Assembly: GCF_003610995.1 (NCBI RefSeq) | Contig: NZ_CP032543.1 | Span: forward strand, 6,882,001-6,946,000 | Direction of reading: 5' to 3' | Source: Streptomyces griseus subsp. griseus | GTDB lineage: Bacteria > Actinomycetota > Actinomycetes > Streptomycetales > Streptomycetaceae | Length of the DNA: 64,000 bases | Part shown: piece after piece, positions 32,834-41,433 of the stretch | Layout of the letters: each line of letters starts with the position of its first letter | Numbering within the stretch: position 1 is the stretch's first letter | Notes under the pieces: model-generated | Told to the model about the DNA's origin: nothing | The model's database searches: none | What the model saw: only the letters and a program-made list of their open reading frames with translations | Made by a program: the position numbers and the translations under genes

Positions 32834-34203
32834 ATGAGGCCCCTGTTGGGTACCGAACTCCTGGCCCCTCTCGATCTGGCCTTCTGGCACCTCGAATCCG
32901 ACGCCCACCCCATGCACCTGGGCGCGCTCGCCGTCTTCACCCCGGCCCCCGGCACCACCCCGCCGCACATCCTGGACCTCCTCCGCACCCGGGCCGCCGC
33001 CATCCCCGGCTGCGGATGTGCGTCCGGGACGTCCTGCTGCCCGTCGGCGGCGCGGCCTGGACCGTCGACAAGGACTTCGACGTCCACAGGCACGTGCGCC
33101 GCGTCGCTGTGGAGGACGGCGACTTCATGGCGGGGGCCACCCGGCTCGCCGGGGAGCTGATGGAACAGCCGCTGGGGCGCGGGGTGCCGCCCTGGCAGAT
33201 GTATCTGATCGGCGGCGCCGACGACGGGCCCTTCGCCGTGCTGGTCAAGCTGCACCACGCACTGGCCGACGGGATGCGGGCGGTCGCCATCGGCGCCGGG
33301 ATCTTCGACGAGATCGCCGCCGCCACGGCCCGGCCCGTCACCCGCGGCCGTCCCGCCGTCCCGCCCCGCTCCTGGCTCCCCGACCCCCGCGAGATGGCGG
33401 GCATGGCGCTCGGCCGGATCGGCGAGGTCGGCCGGGCCCTGGGCGTCGGCGCCTCCGTCGTCCGCGCGGGCCGCCTAGACCTGCGCTCCACCGCCTTCAC
33501 CGCACCCTCCAGCGGCACCCGGCGGCTGGCCACCGCGGACCTCGACGCCACGGCCCTCCAGCGGATCCGGCGAGCCGAGGGCTCCACCGCCAACGACATC
33601 CTGCTCGCCGTCGTCGCCGGGGCCCTGCGCCGCTGGATGGCCGGGCGCGGCGAGGCGCCCGCCACCGACCCGCGCGCCCTGGTCCCCGTCTCCCGGCGCA
33701 GGCCCGGCGGCGGGGTGAACGGGAACCGGCTCTCCGCCTACCTCCTCGACCTGCCCGTCGGCGCGGCCGACCCCCGGGAGCGGCTCAGGACGGTCCGGGC
33801 CGCCATGGACCGTAACAAGGCGGCCGGACCGCTGAAGGGCGCCGGGGCCGTGGCCGTACTCGCCGACCAACTGCACCCGCTGGCCCACCGGTTCGGCGCA
33901 CCGCTCGCCGCGAACGCCGCCCGGATGCTCTTCGACCTGCTGGTCACCAGCGTGCCCCTGCCGCGCACCGCGCTCTCCCTCGGCGGCTGCCCGCTGAGCG
34001 CGCTGTACCCGATGGCGCCGCTGGCCCGGGGGCAGTCGCTGGCCGTCGCCCTGTCGACGTACGGCGGCCGGGTGCATGTGGGCCTGGTGGCGGACGGCAA
34101 GGCGCTGGCGGACCTGGAGCGGCTGGCGGCGGCGGTGGAGGAGGAGTTCGAGGAGCTGCGGGAGCTGGTGACCGGTGGCCGGGTGCCCGCGCCGGTGCTC
34201 TGA
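32834..34203 (+). pseudogene. Wax ester synthase/diacylglycerol acyltransferase (WS/DGAT), one frameshift
   Basis: A membrane-associated acyltransferase that joins acyl-CoA to fatty alcohols or diacylglycerol for storage lipid. The likely ATG is 32834 (MRPLLGTELLAPLDLAFWHLE). The frame breaks at 33003-33010 in ATCCCCGGC; adding one C joins RAAAIP to RLRMCVRDVLL. The active-site HHxxxDG motif (KLHHALADGMRA) is intact, as is the family segment STANDILLAVVAGALRRW and NGNRLSAYLLDLP. Corrected length is about 457 residues, normal for the family. I judge the break a likely sequencing error. Confidence 0.82.
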
Positions 34204-34276
34204 GCGGACGCCGGGACCCGCCGTCGCCCGGTCGTCCTGACGGGCAGCCGCGGTCGCCCTGCGGCAGGCTGGACCC

Positions 34277-35137
34277 ATGCCCGAGCTGCCCGAAGTCGAA
34301 GCCCTGCGGGTCTTCCTCGACGACCACCTGGTCGGCAAGGAGATCGCCCGCGTCCTCCCGCTGGCGATCAGCGTCCTGAAGACGTACGACCCGCCGCCGG
34401 CCGCCCTCGAAGGCACCACCGTCACCTCGGTGGCCCGCCACGGCAAGTTCCTCGACATCGAGGCGGACGGGCTGCACCTCTGCACCCACCTGGCCCGCGC
34501 GGGCTGGCTCCGCTGGAAGGACTCCTTCCCGGCCGCCCCGCCGCGCCCCGGCAAGGGCCCGCTCGCCCTGCGCCTGGTGACCTCCGACGGCGACGGCTTC
34601 GACCTCACCGAGATGGGCACCAAGAAGCGGCTCTCCGTCCACCTCGTCCGCGACCCCATGGATGTCCCGGGCATCGCCCGCCTCGGCCCCGACCCGCTCG
34701 CCGACACCTTCGACCGGGACGCGTTCGCCGCGATCGTCGCCGGATCGCGCCGCCAGATCAAAGGCGCGCTGCGCGACCAGTCGCTCATCGCGGGCGTCGG
34801 CAACGCCTACAGCGACGAGATCCTGCACGTCGCGAAGATGTCCCCGTTCAAACGGACCGCCGACCTCGACGAGGACGACGTCACCCGCCTGTACACCGCG
34901 CTGCGCACCACCCTCAAGGACGCGGTGGAGCGGTCCAGCGGGGTGGAGGCCGGAAAACTCAAGTCCGAGAAGAAGAGCGGGATGCGGGTCCACGGCCGGC
35001 CGGGCGAGGCGTGCCCGGTCTGCGGCGACACCATCCTGGAGGTCTCCTTCAGCGACTCCTCGCTCCAGTACTGCCCCACCTGCCAGACCGGCGGCAAACC
35101 GCTGGCGGACCGGAGAACGTCGAAGTTCCTGAAGTAG
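34277..35137 (+). CDS. Fpg/Nei family DNA glycosylase
   Basis: A 286-residue base-excision repair enzyme. The N-terminal MPELPEVE provides the catalytic Pro and Glu; the helix-two-turn-helix region is KGALRDQSLIAGVGNAYSDEIL; a C-terminal zinc finger has ligands CPVC and CPTC around residues 244-269. RHGKFL near residue 55 provides the conserved Lys. The glycosylase removes oxidised bases and nicks the strand. It is probably monocistronic and follows the WS/DGAT gene by 73 bases. Confidence 0.93.
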   Translation: MPELPEVEALRVFLDDHLVGKEIARVLPLAISVLKTYDPPPAALEGTTVTSVARHGKFLDIEADGLHLCTHLARAGWLRWKDSFPAAPPRPGKGPLALRLVTSDGDGFDLTEMGTKKRLSVHLVRDPMDVPGIARLGPDPLADTFDRDAFAAIVAGSRRQIKGALRDQSLIAGVGNAYSDEILHVAKMSPFKRTADLDEDDVTRLYTALRTTLKDAVERSSGVEAGKLKSEKKSGMRVHGRPGEACPVCGDTILEVSFSDSSLQYCPTCQTGGKPLADRRTSKFLK

Positions 35138-35188
35138 GGACGTCCCCGGACCAGGGACCCGCGCGTTCCTGAAGCCGGCCCCGGGTGC

Positions 35189-35821
35189 TCACCGCTCCAC
35201 CGTCACCAGCCGCCGCCCGTCCGCCGTCCGCACCTCGAAGTGGTCGATGCCCTCCGGCCGCAGCGCCGCCCCGCCGGAGACCTCCACCAGGCCGCCCCCC
35301 GCACCCCCGGCCGACCAGCTGCTCACCGTCTCCTCGCTGCCGTCCCGGCCCACCGCGATCAGCGCGCACACCCCGACCGCCGGCACCCGGACGACCTCCA
35401 GCGCCACCGACGTACCCCACTCATGGCCCGCCGCCGTCACCACCGCGGCCGCCCCCGACGCCCGGTCCGCCCCCACCCACCGCTGCACCGCCACACGCCC
35501 CGGACCCTCCGCCGATCCGGCCACCGCCAACGGGCCGCACACCGCCAGCACCACCGCCGCCGCCACCAGGGCGAGCCGCCGCCGGCCCGACCTGCGCCGC
35601 CCGGCCGTTACCGCCTCCACGAGCCGGTCCGCGAGCCCCGGCGACGGCCGCACCACCGGCCCGGCCACCGCCAGGCGGGCCGCCACCGGGGCCAGCTCGC
35701 GCGCCCGGACACGGCACTGCGGACACTCCTCCAGATGCTCCTCGAACCGGAAGGCGTCGGCCCTCCCGAGGACGCCCAGGGCGTAGGCCCCCACCCGGAT
35801 GTGGGGCTCGGTCGTCTGCAT
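35189..35821 (-). CDS. Membrane anti-sigma factor-like protein with zinc finger
   Basis: A 210-residue protein starting MQTTEPHIRVGAYALGVL at ATG 35821 (a TTG 12 codons upstream is possible). The N-terminal domain has the ZAS/zf-HC2 motif H-x3-C-x2-C (FEEHLEECPQC). A single membrane span lies near residues 95-115 (LALVAAAVVLAVCGPLAV). The C-terminal domain is extracellular. This is the design of an anti-ECF-sigma factor, but no sigma gene is adjacent; the closest ECF sigma gene is at 40.6-41.2 kb. It is divergent from the LytTR regulator. Confidence 0.85.
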   Translation of the reverse strand: MQTTEPHIRVGAYALGVLGRADAFRFEEHLEECPQCRVRARELAPVAARLAVAGPVVRPSPGLADRLVEAVTAGRRRSGRRRLALVAAAVVLAVCGPLAVAGSAEGPGRVAVQRWVGADRASGAAAVVTAAGHEWGTSVALEVVRVPAVGVCALIAVGRDGSEETVSSWSAGGAGGGLVEVSGGAALRPEGIDHFEVRTADGRRLVTVER

Positions 35822-35892
35822 GTACTGCGGTACGGGAACAAGCCGGGATTCACTCAAGCCATCGGCCCCCGGAGCACCTAAACTCCGGGCTC

Positions 35893-36645
35893 ATGCTGCG
35901 CGTACTCGCCGTCGACGACGAACCACCCGCCCTGGAGGAGCTCCTCTACCTCCTGCGCGCCGACCCCCGTATCCACAGCGCCGAAGGTGCCACTGGGGCG
36001 ACCGAGGCGCTGCGCCGCATCGGCAACGCCGTGGACGCGGGCCCCGACGACCCGTCCGCGATCGACGTCGTCTTCCTCGACATCCACATGGCGGGGCTCA
36101 CCGGTCTCGACGTCGCCCAGCTCCTCGCCGGATTCGCCTCGCCGCCGCTCATCGTCTTCGTCACCGCGCACGAGGGCTTCGCCGTCCACGCCTTCGACCT
36201 CAAGGCCGTCGACTACGTCCTCAAACCGGTCCGCCGCGAACGCCTCGCCGAGGCCGTACGCCGCGTCGCCGAACAGGTGGGGGAGCGGGCCGCGCCGCTC
36301 AACGACACCGCCACCGACCAGATCCCGGTGGAGCTCGGCGGCGTCATCCGCTTCATCCCGATCGACGAGATCGCGTACGCCGAGGCACAGGGCGACTATG
36401 CCCGGCTGCACACCGCGTCGGGCAGCCACCTCGTCCGCATCCCGCTCACCACCCTGGAGGAGCGCTGGCGCTCGCGCGGCTTCGTCCGGATCCACCGCCG
36501 CCACCTCGTGGCGCTGGGCCGGATCGACGAGCTGCGGCTGGACGCGGGGAGCATGAGCGTACGGATCGGGGAGGCGGAGCTGGCCGTCAGCCGCCGCCAC
36601 ACCCGGGCCCTGCGCGACCTGCTGATGCGCCAGGGCGGCCGCTGA
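35893..36645 (+). CDS. LytTR-type response regulator
   Basis: A 250-residue two-component regulator. Receiver domain residues 1-125 carry VDDEPPALEE, the phospho-acceptor Asp in VVFLDIHMAGLTG, and VDYVLKPVRRERL. The LytTR DNA-binding domain occupies residues 145-250 (IAYAEAQGDYARLHTASG ... GFVRIHRRHLVAL). Start ATG 35893. It heads an operon with a DUF485 protein, a sodium-solute symporter and a LytS-like kinase at the far end, so signal reception, transport and regulation are genetically joined. Confidence 0.93.
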   Translation: MLRVLAVDDEPPALEELLYLLRADPRIHSAEGATGATEALRRIGNAVDAGPDDPSAIDVVFLDIHMAGLTGLDVAQLLAGFASPPLIVFVTAHEGFAVHAFDLKAVDYVLKPVRRERLAEAVRRVAEQVGERAAPLNDTATDQIPVELGGVIRFIPIDEIAYAEAQGDYARLHTASGSHLVRIPLTTLEERWRSRGFVRIHRRHLVALGRIDELRLDAGSMSVRIGEAELAVSRRHTRALRDLLMRQGGR

Positions 36646-36707
36646 CCTGGGGCATCCTGCCCGGAAACCTTCCCAGCACCACCCCCCGCCGCCTACACTC
36701 CGAGCCC

Positions 36708-37070
36708 ATGTCCCAGGAGACCGCACCCCGGCGCGAAGTCGTCACGGGAGAGCCCCGCCGGGTGCGTCCGCTGCCCCGCTACCGCACCCAGGCGGAGATC
36801 GAGGAGCAGACCGCCCTCGGCGGCGCCTACGTCCGCTCGCTGATGCGCAGCCAGCTCCGCGCCGGGCTCACCGTCTTCGCCGTGCTGGCCCTCGTCACGG
36901 GCACCCTGCCGCTCCTCTTCGCCGCCCTGAACAGCGCTGCCCTGGTCTGGGCGGTGCTCGGCTTCGCCACCTACCCGCCGCTGACGCTGGCCGCCTGGTG
37001 GTACGTGCGCAGGGCCGAGCGCAACGAGCGCGACTTCGCCCGGCTGGTGGAGGGCCGCCCGACGCCGTGA
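36708..37070 (+). CDS. DUF485-like small membrane protein
   Basis: A 120-residue protein with a charged 45-residue head and two membrane spans (LTVFAVLALVTGTLPLLFA and ALVWAVLGFATYPPLTLAAWWY) followed by VRRAERNERDFARLVEG. Layout and partner match DUF485/YjcH proteins that accompany acetate-type symporters. Its stop overlaps the symporter GTG by 4 bases, so it is co-translated and probably forms a complex with the transporter. Confidence 0.8.
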   Translation: MSQETAPRREVVTGEPRRVRPLPRYRTQAEIEEQTALGGAYVRSLMRSQLRAGLTVFAVLALVTGTLPLLFAALNSAALVWAVLGFATYPPLTLAAWWYVRRAERNERDFARLVEGRPTP

Positions 37071-38569
37071 GCACCCCCGACCACACGGCGTCCTGGGTGG
37101 CGGTCGCCCTCGTCGTCCTCGCCACCGTCCTCGTCGGCGGCTTCGGCCTGCGCATCTCCCGTACGACCTCCGACTTCTACGTCGCCTCACGCACCGTGCG
37201 GCCCCGGCTCAACGCGGCCGCGATCAGCGGCGAATACCTCTCCGCCGCCTCCTTCCTCGGCGTCGCGGGCCTCGTCCTGCTGCACGGACCGGACATGCTC
37301 TGGTACCCGGTCGGCTACACCGCCGGATATCTGGTGCTGCTGGTCTTCGTCGCGGCACCGCTGCGCCGCTCGGGGGCGTACACCCTGCCGGACTTCGCCG
37401 AGGGGCGGCTCGAATCGCTCCATGTCCGGCGCCTGGTCAGCGTCCTGGTGGTCGGTGCGGGCTGGCTCTACCTCGTCCCGCAGCTCCAGGGCGCCGGGCT
37501 GACGCTGAAGATCCTCACCGGGGCGCCCGGCTGGTTCGGCGACGTCCTCGTGGCGACCGTGGTGATGGTGGCCGTGGCGGCGGGGGGGATGCGGTCCATC
37601 ACCTTCGTCCAGGTCTTTCAGTACTGGCTGAAGCTGACCGCGCTCCTCGTCCCCGCCCTCTTCCTCGTCCTCGCCTGGCAGGGCGACGGCCGCCCCCGCG
37701 TGAGCTTCGACGACCAGTTCGCCGTCTTCCGCGCCGACCACCCGCTCTACGCGACGTACGGGCTCATCGTGGCGACCTTCCTGGGCACGATGGGCCTGCC
37801 GCATGTCGTCGTCCGCTTCTACACCAGCCCCAACGGCCGCGACGCCCGCCGCACCACCGTCGCCGTCCTCGCCCTGGTCGGCCTGTTCTATCTGCTGCCG
37901 CCCATCTACGGGGCGCTGGGCCGGCTGTACGCCCCCGAGCTGCGGCACGGCGGCGACGCGGACGCGGCCGTCCTGCTGCTGCCCGCCCGGGTCATCGGCG
38001 GGCTCGGCGGCGATCTGCTGGGCGCGCTGATCGCGGGCGGGGCGTTCGCCGCGTTCCTCTCCACCGCCTCCGGGCTCACCATGGCCGTCGCCGGGGTCAT
38101 CACCCAGGACGTGCTGCCCTCGCGCGGCGTACGCTACTTCCGGCTCGCCACCGTTCTCGCCATCGCCGTGCCGCTCGCCGGTTCGCTGCTGGTCAGCCGG
38201 GTGCCGGTGGCCGACGCGGTGGGCATGGCCTTCGCCGTCTCCGCGTCCTCCTTCTGCCCGCTGCTCGTCCTCGGCATCTGGTGGCGGAGGCTCACCCCGC
38301 CGGGGGCGATCGCGGGGCTCCTCCTCGGCGGCGGCTCGGCGCTGCTCGCCGTCGCGATCACGGTGAGCGGTGCCGTACGCCCGCCCGGCTGGCCGCACGC
38401 CCTGCTCGCCTGGCCCGCCGTCTGGTCCGTCCCCGTGGGGTTCCTCGCGATGATCCTCGTCTCGCTCGCGACGCCGGGGCGGATACCGCCGGGCACCAAC
38501 GCGGCCATGACCCGCTTCCACCTCCCCGAGGCGCTGACCTCGGCACGGGCCGCCGGGAGGGAGCGATGA
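37067..38569 (+). CDS. Sodium/solute symporter (ActP/MctP-like)
   Basis: A 500-residue transporter of the SSS family with about 13 membrane spans. GTG 37067 overlaps the DUF485 stop. Family features include DFYVASRTVRPRLNAAAISGEYLSAASFLG in the first loop and FAAFLSTASGLTMAVAGVITQDV. Members such as ActP and MctP move acetate, pyruvate or other short monocarboxylates with sodium or protons. Adjacent LytS/LytTR genes recall pyruvate-responsive systems in enterobacteria, so a small carboxylate is my best guess for the substrate. Confidence 0.92.
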   Translation: MSTPDHTASWVAVALVVLATVLVGGFGLRISRTTSDFYVASRTVRPRLNAAAISGEYLSAASFLGVAGLVLLHGPDMLWYPVGYTAGYLVLLVFVAAPLRRSGAYTLPDFAEGRLESLHVRRLVSVLVVGAGWLYLVPQLQGAGLTLKILTGAPGWFGDVLVATVVMVAVAAGGMRSITFVQVFQYWLKLTALLVPALFLVLAWQGDGRPRVSFDDQFAVFRADHPLYATYGLIVATFLGTMGLPHVVVRFYTSPNGRDARRTTVAVLALVGLFYLLPPIYGALGRLYAPELRHGGDADAAVLLLPARVIGGLGGDLLGALIAGGAFAAFLSTASGLTMAVAGVITQDVLPSRGVRYFRLATVLAIAVPLAGSLLVSRVPVADAVGMAFAVSASSFCPLLVLGIWWRRLTPPGAIAGLLLGGGSALLAVAITVSGAVRPPGWPHALLAWPAVWSVPVGFLAMILVSLATPGRIPPGTNAAMTRFHLPEALTSARAAGRER

Positions 38570-39792
38570 CGGGGGCCGGGACCGCCGTGCTCGTGGTCCT
38601 GGTGGCGCTGCTGTTCGGCACGGGGTTCCTGGTGGGGCGCCGCACCGCCCGTCCGCTGCGGCCCAGCGATGTCGGCACCCCCGTCGAACACGCCACCTTC
38701 GAGACCCTGCACACCGCCTCCCTCGCCGCGCCCCCGCTGCGGGCCGGCCTCACCGAGGAGAGCGCGCGGCGCTCGGCCCGCCGGCTGCGCTCCCTACTCG
38801 GCACCGACGCCCTGTGCCTCACCGACCGGGAACGTGTCCTGGTCTGGGACGGCGCCGGACACCATCACGGCAAGGATGTGATGGACCATATCCAGGAGCT
38901 GCTGGAGGGCGGGCGCGGCGCCGCCTTCGACAGCGGCTGCGCCGACCTGGACTGCCCGCTGCGCTGGGCGGTAGCCGTCCCGCTCACCGTCGAGAACCGG
39001 GTCCTGGGCGCCCTCGTCGCCTACGCCCCGCGCGAGTCGGCGGTGCTGGCCCGGGCGGCGGGCGAGGTCGCGCGCTGGGTCTGCGTACAGCTGGAGCTGG
39101 CCGAGCTGGACCGCTCCCGTACGCAGCTGATCGAGGCCGAGATCAAGGCGCTGCGGGCCCAGATCTCCCCGCACTTCATCTTCAACTCCCTCGCCGCCAT
39201 CGCCTCGTTCGTCCGCACCGACCCCGAGCAGGCCCGCGAGCTGCTCCTGGAGTTCGCCGACTTCACCCGCTACTCCTTCCGGCGGCACGGCGAGTTCACC
39301 ACCCTGGCCGATGAACTCCACTCCATCGACCAGTATCTGGCCCTGGTCCGGGCCCGCTTCGGCAAGCGCCTCTCCGTCACCCTCCAGGTCGCCCCCGAGG
39401 TGCTGCCGGTCGCCCTGCCGTTCCTCTGCCTCCAGCCGCTGGTGGAGAACGCCGTCAAGCACGGCCTGGAGGGAGCGGTCACCCTGCCCGGGGCGCGGCC
39501 CGAGGACGCGACGGCCCCCTTCCGGATCACCATCAGCGCGCTGGACGCCGGTTCGGAGGCGGAAGTGGTGATCGAGGACAACGGCACCGGCATGGACCCC
39601 GAACGGCTGCGCCGCATCCTGCGCGGCGAGGCCACCACCCCCTCCACCGGCATCGGCCTGCTCAACGTGGACGAGCGGCTGCGCCAGGTCTACGGGGACG
39701 GGTACGGGCTCGTCATCGAGACCGGGATCGGCGCGGGCATGAGGATCACGCTCCGGCTGCCCAAGTACCGGGCGGGCGTGCACGGTTCATGA
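38566..39792 (+). CDS. LytS-like sensor histidine kinase
   Basis: A 408-residue kinase. ATG 38566 overlaps the symporter stop by 4 bases. A single N-terminal span (TAVLVVLVALLFGTGFLVGRR) is followed by a GAF-like domain with three Cys (DSGCADLDCPL and TDALCLTD). The His_kinase domain has the phospho-acceptor His in ISPHFIFNSLAAIASFVRT. ATPase motifs are PLVENAVKHGLEG, EDNGTGMD and STGIGLLNVDERL. It is the partner of the LytTR regulator at the head of the same operon. The Cys cluster in the sensor part might bind a metal or redox signal. Confidence 0.92.
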   Translation: MTGAGTAVLVVLVALLFGTGFLVGRRTARPLRPSDVGTPVEHATFETLHTASLAAPPLRAGLTEESARRSARRLRSLLGTDALCLTDRERVLVWDGAGHHHGKDVMDHIQELLEGGRGAAFDSGCADLDCPLRWAVAVPLTVENRVLGALVAYAPRESAVLARAAGEVARWVCVQLELAELDRSRTQLIEAEIKALRAQISPHFIFNSLAAIASFVRTDPEQARELLLEFADFTRYSFRRHGEFTTLADELHSIDQYLALVRARFGKRLSVTLQVAPEVLPVALPFLCLQPLVENAVKHGLEGAVTLPGARPEDATAPFRITISALDAGSEAEVVIEDNGTGMDPERLRRILRGEATTPSTGIGLLNVDERLRQVYGDGYGLVIETGIGAGMRITLRLPKYRAGVHGS

Positions 39793-39827
39793 AGCCCGGG
39801 CCCCATCCCGGCCCGTGCCCGGCCGCT

Positions 39828-40349
39828 TCAGCAGAGATGGACGGCCAAGTGTCCGAGGGGCAGGCCCAGTTGCCACGCGGGCGTCCACACCTGGACCTCG
39901 CCCTCTCCCTCGTGCGGGCCCCCTGCCACCGGCTCCCAGGGCGCGGGCACGATCGCGTCGAGGTCCGCGGCGAGCAGCTCGGTCTCCTCCAGCCACCGCC
40001 AGGCCGCCCGGGCCAGCGTCAGATCGGGGTCGCCGGGCCCGGCCCGCCGCCCGGACTCCGCCAGCCGCTCGCAGACCCAGCTCCGCCAGGCCGTGCCGTA
40101 CGCCGTGAGCAGCCGCAGCTCATCGACCCGTGCCTCGGACAGGGCACCGGGGACCGGGGTCTCCCTCAGCAGGCCGGAGAGGAACATCGTGAGCGCGAGC
40201 GCGTCGCGCCCGGCCCGGAACTCCAGGGTCGTCGGCTCCATCAGATCGCCGGTGCGTAACAGTTCGTCCGCGATGTACTCGGTGTACAGCCAGGCCATCG
40301 GCACCGGCAGCCCGCCCCCACCGGTTCCATCCGTATTCTCGGGACGCAT
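39828..40349 (-). CDS. Hypothetical protein containing a TTA codon
   Basis: A 173-residue soluble protein from ATG 40349 (MRPENTDGTGGGGLPVPM). It is helical, rich in Leu, Ala and Trp, with a segment MAWLYTEYIADELLRTGDLM and a Trp-rich middle (YGTAWRSWVCERL, LARAAWRWLEE). I recognise no domain. Codon 31 is TTA (40259-40257), which in Streptomyces makes translation depend on the bldA leucyl-tRNA and usually marks development- or metabolite-linked genes. It is divergent from the small zinc-finger gene at 40462. Confidence 0.72.
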   Translation of the reverse strand: MRPENTDGTGGGGLPVPMAWLYTEYIADELLRTGDLMEPTTLEFRAGRDALALTMFLSGLLRETPVPGALSEARVDELRLLTAYGTAWRSWVCERLAESGRRAGPGDPDLTLARAAWRWLEETELLAADLDAIVPAPWEPVAGGPHEGEGEVQVWTPAWQLGLPLGHLAVHLC

Positions 40350-40461
40350 CCCGTCTCGCCTCTTTCCTCGCTCGGTACCGGGCTTCACGCAGCATTGAAC
40401 CGGGGGCGGACGCCCCGCGTGGGCAGAAGCGGAGGATCGCCCAGGAGATGCGAGGCTGTGA

Positions 40462-40659
40462 ATGAGTGCCGACCCCGGCGACGACCCGCATGTGCGCCTG
40501 CTGCTGGGCGCGTACGTCCTGGACGCGCTGGACGCGGGGGAGACCTGGCGGGTCGCCCGCCACCTCCAGCTCTGCGACGGCTGTGCCCGGGACTACGTGG
40601 CGGTGGCGGAGGCCTCGGCCCTGCTCGCGCTGTTGCGGGCGGAGGACCTCCGTGAGTAG
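40462..40659 (+). CDS. Short zinc-finger anti-sigma-like protein
   Basis: A 65-residue protein from ATG 40462. It consists of a single ZAS-like domain: helix VRLLLGAYVLDALDAGETWRV, then H-x3-C-x2-C (HLQLCDGCARDY) and a final helix. No membrane span or sensor domain follows. The last 67 bases overlap the end of the ECF sigma gene on the other strand. Its fold and position suggest that it is an anti-sigma partner of that sigma factor, reduced to the sigma-binding part. The convergent overlap is unusual because such pairs are normally in one operon. Confidence 0.68.
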   Translation: MSADPGDDPHVRLLLGAYVLDALDAGETWRVARHLQLCDGCARDYVAVAEASALLALLRAEDLRE

Positions 40660-41165
40660 CCGGGCAGATTGCGCGAGAGCAGCCGCAGGGCGTAGTACGA
40701 ACGGGACTTGACGGTCCCGGCGGGGATGCCGAGCACCTCGGCGGTCTCGCCGACGCTCAGCCCGCGGAAGTAGATCTGCACCAGCACCGCACGGTGTTCG
40801 GGGCTGAGCGTGCGCACCGCCTCGCGGACGTCCAGGGCACGGACGGCCGAGTCGGCGGTGTCCTGGACGGCCGGGGTGCTCTCCAGCACCAGATCGCTGA
40901 CCTCGGTGGGGCGCGCCTGCCGGGAGCGCCGGGCGTCGATGGCGAGGCGGCGGCCGACGGTGAAGAGCCAGGGCCGCATCGAGTCGTAGGGGGCGTCGAA
41001 GGCCTCCGGGTGCTGCCAGGCGCGTACCAGGGTCTCCTGCACCAGGTCCTCGGCCCGCTGCCGGTCCCCGAAGGTCAGGCCCAGCAGGAAGTGGAAGAGG
41101 GCGGGGCCGTGTTCCCGCTGCAACTCCGCGATGGCCCGCTCATCGGTCGTCGTCGTGGTCTTCAT
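40593..41165 (-). CDS. ECF-type RNA polymerase sigma factor
   Basis: A 190-residue sigma factor. ATG 41165 (MKTTTTTDERAIAELQREHG) is chosen over an upstream frame. Region 2 is GLTFGDRQRAEDLVQETLVRAWQHPEAF ... MRPWLFTVGRRLAIDARRSRQ. Region 4 is LSPEHRAVLVQIYFRGLSVGETAEVLGIPAGTVKSRSYYALRLL. The last 25 residues (SRRSSARNSASRAEA) are antisense to the zinc-finger gene. The 268-base upstream gap contains no other gene. It belongs to the group usually controlled by ZAS anti-sigma factors. Confidence 0.92.
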   Translation of the reverse strand: MKTTTTTDERAIAELQREHGPALFHFLLGLTFGDRQRAEDLVQETLVRAWQHPEAFDAPYDSMRPWLFTVGRRLAIDARRSRQARPTEVSDLVLESTPAVQDTADSAVRALDVREAVRTLSPEHRAVLVQIYFRGLSVGETAEVLGIPAGTVKSRSYYALRLLSRNLPGYSRRSSARNSASRAEASATAT

Positions 41166-41433
41166 GAACGTCCTTTCCCGCGGGAGGCCCCCGACGGCCT
41201 CGCTGCCGCCTGGCGTATACGAACGCATTCCAAGGCGCAGGAACAGGCGGTGCACCGAGGCGTGCGACGAGCGGTCGCTCAGTGCGGCGAATGGTGCGGC
41301 GAACGGTCAAGGGGCCGTCGGGGTCGGACGGTACGACCAGTTCAGCTAGGTATGCGGCAATGCTCCTTGCTTCAGCGGTATGAAGATATGTGTAGTCGGA
41401 TGGTCGTAATCATCCGAACATGGAGTCGAGCAG

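Noticed and set aside
35137..35180. Repeated GTTCCTGAAG around the end of the Fpg/Nei gene
   Set aside because: Two 10-base matches about 40 bases apart are too short to call a meaningful repeat.
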